Of a stretch of 64,000 bases of DNA, positions 55,304 through 64,000 are shown in pieces. The DNA comes from Gordonia araii NBRC 100433 (GTDB lineage Bacteria; Actinomycetota; Actinomycetes; Mycobacteriales; Mycobacteriaceae), in NCBI RefSeq assembly GCF_000241265.1, contig NZ_BAEE01000062.1, positions 1-64,000 of the forward strand, in the 5' to 3' direction. The notes under the pieces are model-generated. The model was not told the DNA's origin. It ran no database searches and was given only the letters and a program-made list of their open reading frames with translations. How positions within the stretch are numbered: position 1 is the stretch's first letter; every line of letters starts with the position of its first letter. A program made the translations under genes and the position numbers.

Positions 55304-55720
55304 TTAATTCGACGGCGTGCGGCAGCTCGCGCAGGTCCCGAAGATCTCGACCGTGTGACTGATATCGCTGAACTTGTGCGACTTGGCGACCTTCGAGGCC
55401 CAGCTCTCCACCTCGTCCGCGTGGATCTCCACGGTGGTCCCGCACGCGCGGCAGACCAGGTGATGGTGGTGTGACGCCGAGCAGTGCCGATAGCGCGTTT
55501 CGCCGGAGCCGTCCCACAGCGCGTCGACGATCCCGGATTCGGCGAGTGCCTGCAGATTGCGGTACACGGTGGTCAGCCCGATGGACTCGCCCTGTTCGAC
55601 CAGCTGGTCGTGGAGTTGCTGGGCCGACCGAAAATCGTCAGTCGCCGCGAGTGCCGCGGCGATGGCTTCGCGCTGGCGCGTGTTGCGCTGTCCGGTGACC
55701 GGCTTGGCTGGTCCGGTCAC
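55304..55720 (-). CDS. zur: Fur-family zinc regulator Zur (FurB)
   Basis: 138 aa. Winged helix with LTTVYRNLQALAESG, then HHHHLVCRACG and C-terminal CASC for structural zinc. It represses zinc-uptake genes. Coupled to smtB by GTGA overlap; matches Rv2359 furB. Confidence 0.94.
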   Translation of the reverse strand: MTGPAKPVTGQRNTRQREAIAAALAATDDFRSAQQLHDQLVEQGESIGLTTVYRNLQALAESGIVDALWDGSGETRYRHCSASHHHHLVCRACGTTVEIHADEVESWASKVAKSHKFSDISHTVEIFGTCASCRTPSN

Positions 55721-56097
55721 GAGGCGGTCGGGCGGATCGGCTGCGGCTGCGCTTCCGGCCGCTCACAGGTGTCGTCGACGCGTTCGCACGCATGGACGAT
55801 CGCGTCGGTGGCGATATGGGCGACATGGTCGTCGACGAGGGCGTATTCGACCTCGCGCCCGCGGCGGCGACCGTCGACGAGTCCCAGGTCGCGCAGTACC
55901 CGCAGATGCTGGCTGACCTGAGGCTGGTTCAGTCCGAGTTCATCGACGAGCTGGTGTACGCAACGCGGCGATTCGGCGAGGAGCATGACGATGGCGATCC
56001 GCGTCGGCGCCGCCAGCGCGCGCAGGAGGTCGCTGGCCGCTTCGAGGGCGGCCGGATCGGTCCGGACCGCGGTGCGGCTGTGGGGCAGGGTGGTCAC
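55717..56097 (-). CDS. smtB: ArsR/SmtB-family metal regulator
   Basis: 126 aa. Winged helix with NQPQVSQHLRVLRDLGLV. The C-terminal alpha-5 metal site D-x-H-x10-H-x2-E is intact in DDHVAHIATDAIVHACE, the SmtB/CzrA zinc site. GTG 56097 follows GGAG. Expressed with zur; in mycobacteria SmtB represses this operon when zinc is low. The region just upstream is AT-rich and probably contains the operator. Confidence 0.92.
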   Translation of the reverse strand: MTTLPHSRTAVRTDPAALEAASDLLRALAAPTRIAIVMLLAESPRCVHQLVDELGLNQPQVSQHLRVLRDLGLVDGRRRGREVEYALVDDHVAHIATDAIVHACERVDDTCERPEAQPQPIRPTAS

Positions 56098-56150
56098 GGC
56101 GGGCTCCTTCACCGGGAGAAACAACACCACCAGCTTATCGGAACCTGTTT

Positions 56151-56939
56151 TCAATTGGGGTGCACCGTGCCGCGGTAGGCGCTCGGGCTGAAGGCCAGCA
56201 CGGACCGGAAGTCGTTGGAGAGGTGTGCGTGGTCGGTGTATCCGAGGTCGGCCGCGATCGACGCGAGGTCCGCCGCCGGGTCGTCGCGGATCAGTTGCGC
56301 GGCCTCCTGGAGTCGGCGACGGCGGATCATCGCCGACGGGGAGAGGCCGACATATCGGCGCGCGAGCCGCTGCAGGGTTCTCGGTGAACTGGCCAAGGCC
56401 TGCGCCGCGTCGTCGAGTCGAAGGATCGTCGGATCGCTCATCAACAGATCGGCCATGGCGTTGGCCAGGCGAGCCTCGTCGGACGGCTCGGGCACGCGAT
56501 CGGCGAGCCAGTCGGCAAAGGCGGTGATCGCCCGGGAGTGGCGGGTCGCCGCGTCGCCGTCGGTCATCGCGGCAAAGACGGCGTCGTGCAGGTCGGCCGC
56601 CTCGAACGGCTGGTACGAGTCGACGTACGCACCGGGATCGTCGATCAGCGCCGCGACGCCGGCCGGTCGCAGCAAGGCGCCGACGGCCCAGCCGGTGCCG
56701 GTCAGGTCCCGGTGGGAGATCGTCGTCGCCGGCCCCGTGAAGCCGACGTGGTCGAGTTCGACGACCAGGTTCGACGCCGGAAAGGGCACGAGCTCTTGGC
56801 GCGACGAGCGGCCCGCCGCGATCTGCCATTCGGGAATCCAGAACCATCCGACCAGCTCTGCCGCGAGCGGCGGCGGGGCGAGCCGCGTGAGGGTGGGCAG
56901 CTTGGCCGGATAGAGCACGCCGCGCGAGGGGTCGACCAT
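56151..56939 (-). CDS. AraC-family regulator with DUF6597-like N-terminal domain
   Basis: 262 aa. N-terminal domain of about 130 residues (SRGVLYPAKLPTLTRL), then AraC helix-turn-helix pair (SSPRTLQRLARRY and IAADLGYTDHAHLSNDFR). ATG 56939. Divergent from the VOC gene at 57027, likely its target. Confidence 0.9.
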   Translation of the reverse strand: MVDPSRGVLYPAKLPTLTRLAPPPLAAELVGWFWIPEWQIAAGRSSRQELVPFPASNLVVELDHVGFTGPATTISHRDLTGTGWAVGALLRPAGVAALIDDPGAYVDSYQPFEAADLHDAVFAAMTDGDAATRHSRAITAFADWLADRVPEPSDEARLANAMADLLMSDPTILRLDDAAQALASSPRTLQRLARRYVGLSPSAMIRRRRLQEAAQLIRDDPAADLASIAADLGYTDHAHLSNDFRSVLAFSPSAYRGTVHPN

Positions 56940-57026
56940 GCTCTCAGAGTAGGCCGGTAGCCGGACATCCCGAACTTGTCGCGAATCTCCAAGCCGGGCG
57001 CGCTCGGCCGCTTCTAGCGTGGAGCC

Positions 57027-57530
57027 ATGACCGAAACAATTCAGGCGGCGAACGGCCGTCACACGACCAACGGCACACCCAACGGATTCACCAGCATCAC
57101 CCCGTTCCTGGCCATCCGCGACGCCAAGGCGGCCATCGAGTTCTACCGTGACGTCTTCGGAGCGCGCGTCCTGGGCGTCACCGAGTCTGACGGAGTGGTT
57201 CACCACGCGGAACTCGACTTCGGCAACGGACGTCTGCAACTCGGCGAGCCGGTAGCCGACTACCACCTCATCGCCGGGCCAGAGGGGGAGGACGACTGCT
57301 ATTCGCTGGGGCTCTACCGCCCGGACGTCGACGCCCTGACGGCCCGCGCCGAGCAGGCCGGCGCTACCGTCCGCGAAGCCCCCTCGACCTTCGTCTCCGG
57401 CGATCGATTCTCCAGCATCCGCGACCCCTTCGGCGTGCGATGGTCGATCATGACCCGCGTCGAAGACCTGTCGCAGGAGGAGAGTGACGCGCGGGTCGCG
57501 GAATGGGCCAAGTCCCTCGGCGACGGCTGA
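57027..57530 (+). CDS. VOC family protein (PhnB-like)
   Basis: 167 aa. ITPFLAIRDAKAAIEFYRD and closing FSSIRDPFGVRWSIM; resembles PhnB/28 kDa-type glyoxalases. ATG 57027, 87 bp from divergent AraC gene. Substrate unknown. Confidence 0.88.
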   Translation: MTETIQAANGRHTTNGTPNGFTSITPFLAIRDAKAAIEFYRDVFGARVLGVTESDGVVHHAELDFGNGRLQLGEPVADYHLIAGPEGEDDCYSLGLYRPDVDALTARAEQAGATVREAPSTFVSGDRFSSIRDPFGVRWSIMTRVEDLSQEESDARVAEWAKSLGDG

Positions 57531-57625
57531 GGCGGGGGCGGCGGATCGCGCTCACCTGCTGCGACTAGGCTGGGAGGTCAACCCTGATCGCCCCGTCTAG
57601 TCAGTCTGAGTGGAGAACCGAACCC

Positions 57626-59011
57626 GTGGCCGTCCAGTCCAAAGTCGATGCTGTCGTCAACCTCGCCAAGCGGCGCGGTCTGGTGTTCCCGTGCGGTGAG
57701 ATCTACGGCGGTACGCGGTCGGCCTGGGACTACGGGCCCCTGGGCGTCGAACTCAAGGAGAACATCAAGCGGCAGTGGTGGCGCACCATGGTCACCAGCC
57801 GCGACGACGTCGTCGGCCTCGATTCGTCGGTGATCCTCCCGCGCCAGGTGTGGGAGGCCTCCGGGCACGTCGAGGTGTTCACCGATCCGTTGGTCGAGTC
57901 GCTGTACACGCACAAGCGCTACCGCGCCGACCACCTGCTGGAGAACTACGAACTCAAGCACGGTCGCCCGCCGGCCAACGGCCTCGCCGACATTCCCGAC
58001 CCCGACACGGGGCAGCCGGGTAAATGGACGGAGCCCAAGGCGTTCTCCGGCCTGATGAAGACTTTCCTCGGCCCCGTCGACGACGAGGAAGGCCTGCACT
58101 ATCTACGCCCGGAGACCGCGCAGGGCATCTTCGTCAACTTCAAGAACGTGCTGACCACGTCGCGTCGGAAGCCGCCGTTCGGCATCGCGCAGATCGGCAA
58201 GAGTTTCCGCAACGAGATCACGCCGGGCAACTTCATCTTCCGCACGCGTGAGTTCGAGCAGATGGAGATGGAGTTCTTCGTCAAGCCGGGCGAGGACGAG
58301 ACCTGGCACCAGTACTGGATCGACGAGCGACTGAACTGGTATATCGACCTGGGCATCGACCGCGACAACCTGCGACTGTTCGAGCACCCCAAGGACAAGC
58401 TCTCGCATTACTCCAAGCGGACCGTCGACGTCGAGTACAAGTTCGGCTTCTCCGGCAACCCGTGGGGCGAACTCGAAGGCGTGGCCAACCGCACCGACTA
58501 CGACCTCGCCACGCATTCGAAGCACTCCGGCGAGGATTTGGTCTACTTCGACCAGGCGTCGGGGGAGAAGTACACGCCGTATGTCATCGAGCCGGCCGCC
58601 GGCCTGACGCGTAGCCTGATGGCGTTCCTGTGCGACGCGCTGGTCGACGAGGAGGTGCCGAACGCCAAGGGGGGCACCGATACGCGCACCGTGCTGAAGC
58701 TCGACCGCCGGCTCGCGCCGGTCAAGGCCGCCGTGCTGCCGCTCTCGCGCAACGAGGCGCTCTCGCCGAAGGCTCGCGACCTCGCCGCCGAGCTGCGCAA
58801 GCACTGGAACGTCGACTTCGACGACGCGCAGGGCATCGGCAAGCGCTACCGCCGCCAGGACGAGATCGGTACGCCGTTCTGTGTGACCGTCGACTTCGAC
58901 ACCCTCGAAGACCAGGCGGTCACGATCCGCGAGCGCGACACCATGGCTCAGGAGCGCATCGCGCTCGACAAGGTCGTGGAGTACCTCGGCGGCAAGCTCG
59001 TCGGAGCGTAG
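57626..59011 (+). CDS. glyS: Glycyl-tRNA synthetase
   Basis: 461 aa, dimeric (non-alpha2beta2) class II type. [26 protein letters not shown] and [19 protein letters not shown] are class II motifs; C-terminal anticodon-binding domain. GTG 57626. No T-box-like leader seen. Rv2357c equivalent. Confidence 0.97.
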   Translation: MAVQSKVDAVVNLAKRRGLVFPCGEIYGGTRSAWDYGPLGVELKENIKRQWWRTMVTSRDDVVGLDSSVILPRQVWEASGHVEVFTDPLVESLYTHKRYRADHLLENYELKHGRPPANGLADIPDPDTGQPGKWTEPKAFSGLMKTFLGPVDDEEGLHYLRPETAQGIFVNFKNVLTTSRRKPPFGIAQIGKSFRNEITPGNFIFRTREFEQMEMEFFVKPGEDETWHQYWIDERLNWYIDLGIDRDNLRLFEHPKDKLSHYSKRTVDVEYKFGFSGNPWGELEGVANRTDYDLATHSKHSGEDLVYFDQASGEKYTPYVIEPAAGLTRSLMAFLCDALVDEEVPNAKGGTDTRTVLKLDRRLAPVKAAVLPLSRNEALSPKARDLAAELRKHWNVDFDDAQGIGKRYRRQDEIGTPFCVTVDFDTLEDQAVTIRERDTMAQERIALDKVVEYLGGKLVGA

Positions 59012-59020
59012 GCAGCACCC

Positions 59021-59069
59021 GATCCCTTTGGTTTTTGGCCCGGAAACCGGCGCAAACGACAAAGGGATC
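59021..59069. terminator. Inverted repeat downstream of glyS
   Basis: Perfect 10-bp arms GATCCCTTTG (59021-59030) and CAAAGGGATC (59060-59069) around a loop that itself can fold (GGTTT/AAACC). It begins 10 bp after the glyS stop. Terminator or dispersed repeat element. Confidence 0.6.
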
Positions 59070-59155
59070 TGGTCGGACTCTGCGAAGATGGAGAAGTGTC
59101 GCGGGCCGGTTTGGCCCCGGCGTTGGAATCAGTGGTTTGGAAGTGGGTAAGGGTT

Positions 59156-59635
59156 GTGGCAGTCAGTGGGAAAATCGTGCATTTCGACACGAACAAGGGG
59201 TTCGGGTTTCTCGCGCCGGACGAGGGCGGCGCGGATGTGTTCATCCACATCAACGACCTCGACATCGACGAGTCACAGCTGAAGCCGGGCGCGCTGGTCG
59301 AGTTCGACATCGAAGACACCGATCGTGGTGCCAAGGCGACCAACGTCGTCATCACCCAGGAGGCGCCGGCGGGGGGCTTCGACGCTGACGCCCGGGCAGA
59401 GCGTCGCGCCGAGCACCGCCGCGACGACAACCACCGTCCGGGCCGTCGAGCCGAGCGTGGGGACCGCCCCCGGCGTTCGCGCGGCGGCCAGGGTTCGATG
59501 GATGCGGCGTCGTTCACCGAGGAGATCACCGAACTGCTCCTCGATTCCTCCGGCACGTTGACCGCCGCTCAGATCGTGGCGATCCGCCAGCGCGTCACCG
59601 ACTTCGCCGTCGACCGGGGCTGGGTGCTTGACTGA
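59156..59635 (+). CDS. Cold-shock domain protein with C-terminal extension
   Basis: 159 aa. CSD at 1-70 with RNP1 KGFGFL (14-19) and RNP2 VFIHI (28-32). Then an Arg/Asp/Glu-rich linker (about 80-125) and a conserved-looking last 40 residues that are helical. Single-CSD proteins are 67 aa, so the extension is large. GTG 59156. Overlaps dgt by 8 bp. Confidence 0.88.
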   Translation: MAVSGKIVHFDTNKGFGFLAPDEGGADVFIHINDLDIDESQLKPGALVEFDIEDTDRGAKATNVVITQEAPAGGFDADARAERRAEHRRDDNHRPGRRAERGDRPRRSRGGQGSMDAASFTEEITELLLDSSGTLTAAQIVAIRQRVTDFAVDRGWVLD

Positions 59636-60911
59636 CCCAGTCGGCGAGGCCGTCTATCGCGCGGCCGACGTGGCCCGGCGCGTGGCCGAAGGCGAGAAGG
59701 TCGCCGGGCTGCCCGGCAGCAGTATCGAGCATCGCAGCGCCTTCTCCCGCGATCGGGCCAGGGTGCTGCACTGCGCCGCGTTGCGCCGTCTCGCCGACAA
59801 GACTCAGGTCGTCGGGCCCCGCGAGGGCGACACCCCGCGCACGCGCCTGACGCACTCGTTGGAGGTCGGGCAGATCGGCCGGGGCATCGCCGTCGGCGTC
59901 GGATGCGACCCGGATCTCGTCGAACTGGCCGGTCTCGCCCACGACATCGGGCACCCGCCGTACGGGCATAACGGCGAACGCGCTCTCGACGAGGTTGCCG
60001 CCGACATCGGCGGCTTCGAAGGCAACGCGCAGAACCTGCGGATCCTGACGCGCCTGGAGCCGAAGATCCTCGACGAGGACGGCAACAGCGCGGGGCTCAA
60101 CCTCACCCGCGCCTCGCTCGACGCCACGTTGAAGTACCCGTGGACGCGGCGGGAGCCGGGCAGCAAGTTCGGCGCCTACGAGGACGACGCGGAGGCGCTC
60201 GCCTGGATCCGGCAGGGCGCGCCGGAGCGCCGCCAATGTCTGGAATCGCAGGTCATGGATTGGGCCGACGACATCGCCTACTCGGTGCACGACGTTGAGG
60301 ACGGGGTGATCTCGCACCGGCTCGATCTGCGATCGCTCGCCGACCCCGGCGAGCGGCAGCTCCTCGCCCGGCTTGCCGTCACACACTTCAAGGGCCTCGA
60401 CGAGGCCGAACTGGTGGAGGCCGCGCAAAGGCTGTCGCAGATGGACGTCGTCACCGCGATCGGCGAGTACGACGGGACGCTCGCCTGCTCGGTAGCGCTC
60501 AAGCGGATGACCTCCGAGCTGATCGGACGATTCGCCACGGCGGCGGTCATGGCGACCCGCGAACGGATCGGCGACCGCCCTGTCGCTCGATACGACACCG
60601 ACCTGGCGGTTCCGCCGCTGGTCGCCGCGGAGGTCGCGGTGCTCAAGACGATGGCGCTGCAGTTCATCTTCTCCGACCAGCGCCACCTCACCGTGCAGGA
60701 CCGCCAGCGCGAACGGATTCACCGGGTCGCGACCTGGATGGAACAGGCTGGTCCGGGCGGTCTGGATCCGCTGTTCGTGCCGGCGTGGGAAGCGGCCGAC
60801 GACGACGGTGCGCGGTTGCGCGTCATCGTCGATCAGATCGCGTCGATGACCGAGGGGCGCCTCGAACGCACCGACAAGCGCAACTCCGATATCCAGGCGC
60901 ATCTCGGGTAG
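59628..60911 (+). CDS. dgt: Deoxyguanosinetriphosphate triphosphohydrolase-like protein
   Basis: 427 aa. HD-domain motif: H76 in RLTHSLEV and H105-D106 in [10 protein letters not shown]. Hydrolyses dNTPs; regulates the pool. TTG start at 59628 overlapping the CSD gene. Rv2344c equivalent, before dnaG. Confidence 0.94.
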   Translation: MTDPVGEAVYRAADVARRVAEGEKVAGLPGSSIEHRSAFSRDRARVLHCAALRRLADKTQVVGPREGDTPRTRLTHSLEVGQIGRGIAVGVGCDPDLVELAGLAHDIGHPPYGHNGERALDEVAADIGGFEGNAQNLRILTRLEPKILDEDGNSAGLNLTRASLDATLKYPWTRREPGSKFGAYEDDAEALAWIRQGAPERRQCLESQVMDWADDIAYSVHDVEDGVISHRLDLRSLADPGERQLLARLAVTHFKGLDEAELVEAAQRLSQMDVVTAIGEYDGTLACSVALKRMTSELIGRFATAAVMATRERIGDRPVARYDTDLAVPPLVAAEVAVLKTMALQFIFSDQRHLTVQDRQRERIHRVATWMEQAGPGGLDPLFVPAWEAADDDGARLRVIVDQIASMTEGRLERTDKRNSDIQAHLG

Positions 60912-60938
60912 GCACGAGTTTTCGCTACCCTCGGCGCA

Positions 60939-61550
60939 ATGCTGATTTGGATCAACGGCGCCTTCGGCGCGGGCAAGACGCAGGTGGCGCACGAACTCCA
61001 ACGGCGGCTGGGACGGGCACACGTCGCGGACCCGGAGCTGATCGGCTACGCGATCCACAAGATGTTGCCTCCCGGTTCGCGCGACGACTTCCAGGATCGG
61101 CCGCAATGGCGTGCCGCCGTGGCCGAAACCCTTCGCCAGGCCGACGCGGAGGCGGACTCGCCGGTGATCGTGCCGATGACGATGGTCGACCCGGTCTACT
61201 TCGACGAGACGGTCGGGACGCTGCGAGACGCCGGGACCGACGTGCGACACGTGGCGCTCGTCGCGAGCCCGGAGACCCTGCGCCGACGCCTCGCCGGGCG
61301 CGTGTCCAGTGTTCTCGCCGCGGTACTGGGCCGTGACGAGACCTGGGCGACCGCGCAGATCGATCGCTGCGTGACCGCGCTCGCCGACGAGCGGTTCGCC
61401 GTACACATTGACACCGACGAGCGGTCCCTCGACGAGGTGGTCGAGGCGGTGGCGGCAGCGGTCGACGTGGAGTTGACGGCGGGTCGCCTGGGGCCGGTGA
61501 GGTCTGGTGCGCGGCGCCTGGAGGTCGCCGCCCGCCACATCCGGCTCTGA
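60939..61550 (+). CDS. P-loop protein similar to TmrB
   Basis: 203 aa. P-loop GAFGAGKT at 7-14; FQDRPQWRAAV, VIVPMTMVDPVYFDE and TAQIDRCV match Bacillus TmrB (tunicamycin resistance, 197 aa), as I recall its sequence. TmrB is an ATP-binding protein that binds tunicamycin. Between dgt and dnaG, not part of the usual order. Whether it acts on nucleoside drugs here is unknown. Confidence 0.82.
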   Translation: MLIWINGAFGAGKTQVAHELQRRLGRAHVADPELIGYAIHKMLPPGSRDDFQDRPQWRAAVAETLRQADAEADSPVIVPMTMVDPVYFDETVGTLRDAGTDVRHVALVASPETLRRRLAGRVSSVLAAVLGRDETWATAQIDRCVTALADERFAVHIDTDERSLDEVVEAVAAAVDVELTAGRLGPVRSGARRLEVAARHIRL

Positions 61551-61579
61551 CCGTTCGGCCTGACACTAGACTGTCTCTC

Positions 61580-63490
61580 GTGCCAGGCAGAATCCCCGAT
61601 CGCGACATCACGGCAATCCGTGAACAGGTCCGCATCGAGGATGTCATCGGCGACTACGTCGCCCTGCGTCGCGCCGGCGCGGACCGTCTCACCGGACTGT
61701 GCCCCTTCCACGACGAGAAGACGCCGTCGTTCCACGTTCGTCCGAACCACGGGCACTTCCACTGCTTCGGCTGCGGCGAGGGGGGCGACGTCTATTCCTT
61801 CCTGCAGAAGCAGGAGCACATCAGCTTCGTCGAGGCGGTCGAGCAGCTCGCCGACAAGGTCGGCTACCGGATCAACTACGAGGGCGGTGGCACCAGCGTT
61901 CAGCGCGACCGCGGTACACGCGCACGGCTCGTCGCGGCGAACGCCGCCGCCCAGAAGTTCTACGCGGAGCAGTTGCGCAGCCCGGAGGCGCAGGCGGCCC
62001 GCGACTACCTCAAGGAACGGAACTTCGACGGCCAAGCGGCATTGAAGTTCGGCTGCGGATACGCGCCTGCCGGGTGGGACACGATGACGAAAGCCCTTCT
62101 GGGACAAGGGTTCGAGTTCAAAGAGTTGGAAGCCGCCGGACTGTCGAAGCAAGGGAGGCAGGGGCCGATCGACCGCTTCCACCGGCGGCTGCTGTGGCCG
62201 ATCAAGAATCTGGGCGGCGACGTCATCGGTTTCGGGGCGCGCAAGCTCTACGACGACGACAACCTCGGCAAGTACATGAACACGCCCGAGACGATGCTCT
62301 ACAAGAAGTCGCAGGTGCTGTTCGGTCTCGACCACGCGAAGAAGCACATCGCCAAGGGGCACCAGGTCGTCGTCGTCGAGGGTTACACCGACGTCATGGC
62401 GATGCACGAGTCCGGCGTGCAGACCGCCGTGGCCAGCTGTGGCACGGCCTTCGGCGAAGATCACCTCGCGCTGATACGGCGCCTCATGATGGACGATTCG
62501 TACTACCGGGGCGAGGTGATCTATACCTTCGACGGCGACGACGCCGGCCAGGCGGCGGCGATGAAGGCGTTCGAGGGGGAGCAGGCGATCGCCGGGCAGA
62601 CCTTCGTCGCCATCGCTCCCGACGGGATGGACCCGTGCGAGTTGCGCCAGCAGCAGGGCGAGGCCGCCGTTCGCGATCTGGTGGCCCGGCGGATCCCCAT
62701 GTTCGAGTTCGCCATCAAGACGTTGCTCCGCAAACACGATCTCGACACGGCCGAGGGGCGGGTGCACGCCCTGCGTGAGACCGTCCCCGTCGTGGCCCGG
62801 ATCAAAGATGTCGCACTGCGCGACGAGTACGCGCGCCAGTTGGCCGGCTGGGTCGGCTGGGACGACGTGTCGCAGGTGTTGCGCCGGGTCCGCGAGGAGG
62901 CGTCGCGCAATGCGAAGCGGCGGGGTCGGCCGATGCGGCACGAGCCCGCCCGCACCCGCCCGGAAGCGTCGTCGACGCCACCTCCGACCGCCAAGCCGCT
63001 GCCCAACGACCCGAGGCTCTGGCCGCAGCGGGAGGCGCTCAAAGCGGCGCTGCAGTACCCGGCGATCGCGGGCACCGTTTTCGACTCCCTGCCCATGGAG
63101 TGCTTCACCGAACCCGCGTATGCCGCGATCCGCGCGGCCATGCGGTCCCTGGGAGACACGGCATCGGGCCTGGGCGGCGCGCAATGGGTGGACGCGGTAC
63201 ATCACGCCATCGACGATCAGGCGATCAGCCCGTTGGTCACCGAGCTGGCCGTCGAGCCGATGCGCGTCGAGGATGACGCGGTGCCGCGCTACATCGGTTC
63301 GGTGTTGGCGCGGTTGCAGGAGGTCTGGGTCGGGCAGCAGATCGCCGACATCAAATCGAAACTGCGGCGGATGTCGCCCACCGAGGACGCCGATACGTAC
63401 AACGGTGTGTTCGGCGATCTCGTCGCGCTGGAGGCCTACCGGCGTAGTCTGCTGGAGCAGGCCGTCGACCCGGTGATGGACGTCGGGTGA
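61580..63490 (+). CDS. dnaG: DNA primase
   Basis: 636 aa. CHC2 zinc finger at C41, H44, C62, C65; TOPRIM (VVVVEGYTDVMA and TFDGDDAG) and C-terminal helicase-binding domain. GTG start 61580. Synthesises primers for replication. Confidence 0.97.
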   Translation: MPGRIPDRDITAIREQVRIEDVIGDYVALRRAGADRLTGLCPFHDEKTPSFHVRPNHGHFHCFGCGEGGDVYSFLQKQEHISFVEAVEQLADKVGYRINYEGGGTSVQRDRGTRARLVAANAAAQKFYAEQLRSPEAQAARDYLKERNFDGQAALKFGCGYAPAGWDTMTKALLGQGFEFKELEAAGLSKQGRQGPIDRFHRRLLWPIKNLGGDVIGFGARKLYDDDNLGKYMNTPETMLYKKSQVLFGLDHAKKHIAKGHQVVVVEGYTDVMAMHESGVQTAVASCGTAFGEDHLALIRRLMMDDSYYRGEVIYTFDGDDAGQAAAMKAFEGEQAIAGQTFVAIAPDGMDPCELRQQQGEAAVRDLVARRIPMFEFAIKTLLRKHDLDTAEGRVHALRETVPVVARIKDVALRDEYARQLAGWVGWDDVSQVLRRVREEASRNAKRRGRPMRHEPARTRPEASSTPPPTAKPLPNDPRLWPQREALKAALQYPAIAGTVFDSLPMECFTEPAYAAIRAAMRSLGDTASGLGGAQWVDAVHHAIDDQAISPLVTELAVEPMRVEDDAVPRYIGSVLARLQEVWVGQQIADIKSKLRRMSPTEDADTYNGVFGDLVALEAYRRSLLEQAVDPVMDVG

Positions 63491-63544
63491 CCGATTTCCG
63501 CTCGGGCCGACTGAGTTGTCGGTGGCGTACGCGACACTGACCGC

Positions 63545-64000
63545 ATGAGAGCGACGTACTCATGGCGCATCGGCGTCGGCGCGGCGGTGGTCTGGTCGGC
63601 GCTCACCGCGTGCGCCGTGACGCCTGCGCCGGGGGATTCCGATGTCGCCGGTGGCCAGGCGCCACCGGCTGAATCCTCGTCGAACCCGACGGCGGCGGCG
63701 AAGGCTGCGCTGATGCGGCTGGACCGACTCGAGGTGAAGGGCCGGGCACCCAAGACCGGGTACCGACGATCGGTGTTTGGCCGGGCGTGGTCCGACGAGG
63801 TCGCGGTCGCGTTGGGCCGTAACGGTTGCCGCACACGCGAGGACATCCTCCGCCGCGACCTCACCGACGTGCGCCTGAAGGGGCATTGCGCGGTGATGAG
63901 CGGTTGGCTCGACGACCCGTACACCCGTGAGCGCCTGCGATTCGAGCGCGGTGTCGACGTGCGGCGGATCCAGATCGATCACGTCGTCGCGCTTGCCGAT
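63545..64000 (+). CDS. HNH-type (DUF1524-like) lipoprotein, 3' end outside window
   Basis: 152 codons visible. Signal peptide with lipobox LTAC (Cys23), linker, then the HNH family start: YRRSVFGRAWSDE, CRTREDILRRDL and IDHVVALAD at the edge. The DH is at 145-146. Clear paralogue of the protein at 4111, but lipid-anchored. The remaining part (NDPANL-like and SNQDK-like motifs) should lie beyond position 64000. Confidence 0.85.
   Translation, partial: MRATYSWRIGVGAAVVWSALTACAVTPAPGDSDVAGGQAPPAESSSNPTAAAKAALMRLDRLEVKGRAPKTGYRRSVFGRAWSDEVAVALGRNGCRTREDILRRDLTDVRLKGHCAVMSGWLDDPYTRERLRFERGVDVRRIQIDHVVALAD

Noticed and set aside
57531-57625. T-box riboswitch upstream of glyS
   Set aside because: The gap is too short (95 bp) and no T-box consensus or specifier stem is visible.

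Overview
The window is high-GC DNA, gene-dense, with many GTG/TTG starts and 4-bp ATGA/GTGA overlaps. This fits an actinobacterium of the order Mycobacteriales. The gene content and order, as I recall M. tuberculosis H37Rv, follow two stretches of that chromosome: Rv2975c-Rv2972c (DAK2 protein, recG, HNH protein) and then Rv2427c to Rv2343c (proA through dnaG). An octT/gpgP/rsfS/nadD cluster and an actinobacterial cysteine-operon leader peptide support the order. The intergenic repeat types near 5 kb and the accessory genes suggest Gordonia or a close relative, but genus is inference; no rRNA or tRNA is present to confirm it.

Layout. 0.1-4.8 kb: a FakA-like DAK2 protein, recG and an exported HNH-type protein. 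4.8-5.2 kb: a repeat-rich intergenic stretch where the two syntenic blocks join. 5.2-14.3 kb: proA, a MoxR/CoxE-type ATPase-VWA pair, nadD, an amino acid permease with an unusual CD225-like C-terminal domain, rsfS, gpgP, octT and a DegV (FakB-like) protein. 14.3-17.3 kb: accessory DUF1801, VOC and AraC genes and an unknown protein coupled to a lipase. 17.4-21.3 kb: comEA-comEC-holA and, converging, rpsT. 21.3-24.0 kb: sulfotransferase-like, PemK/MazF-like, DUF4189 and alpha/beta hydrolase genes. 24.1-29.9 kb: lepA (apparently starting at ATT), an M3 peptidase, an AAA ATPase and two small membrane proteins.

30.0-40.7 kb is a sulfur assimilation island. An ABC sulfate importer (subI-cysT-cysW-cysA) reads rightward. 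A tightly overlapping leftward operon (sirA-cysH-cysD-cysN-sirohydrochlorin chelatase) encodes uptake-to-sulfide conversion through APS, including the siroheme step. A 26-codon leader ORF and inverted repeats upstream of sirA look like an attenuator. An esterase gene and a 21-bp tandem repeat separate the two operons.

40.8-53.9 kb holds housekeeping genes: hemW, an Rv2375-like gene divergent from hrcA-dnaJ-rsmE, a hydrolase, phoH-ybeY-CNNM protein-cytidine deaminase-like gene-era, a DUF3533 membrane protein, recO and uppS. 53.9-57.5 kb is accessory or regulatory: a membrane-anchored RCC1-like propeller, a smtB-zur zinc regulation pair, and a divergent AraC/VOC pair. 57.6-64.0 kb: glyS, a cold-shock-domain protein, dgt, a TmrB-like P-loop protein, dnaG and a truncated HNH lipoprotein gene that is a paralogue of the one at 4.1 kb. 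I see no insertion sequence, prophage, CRISPR array or tRNA/rRNA gene.
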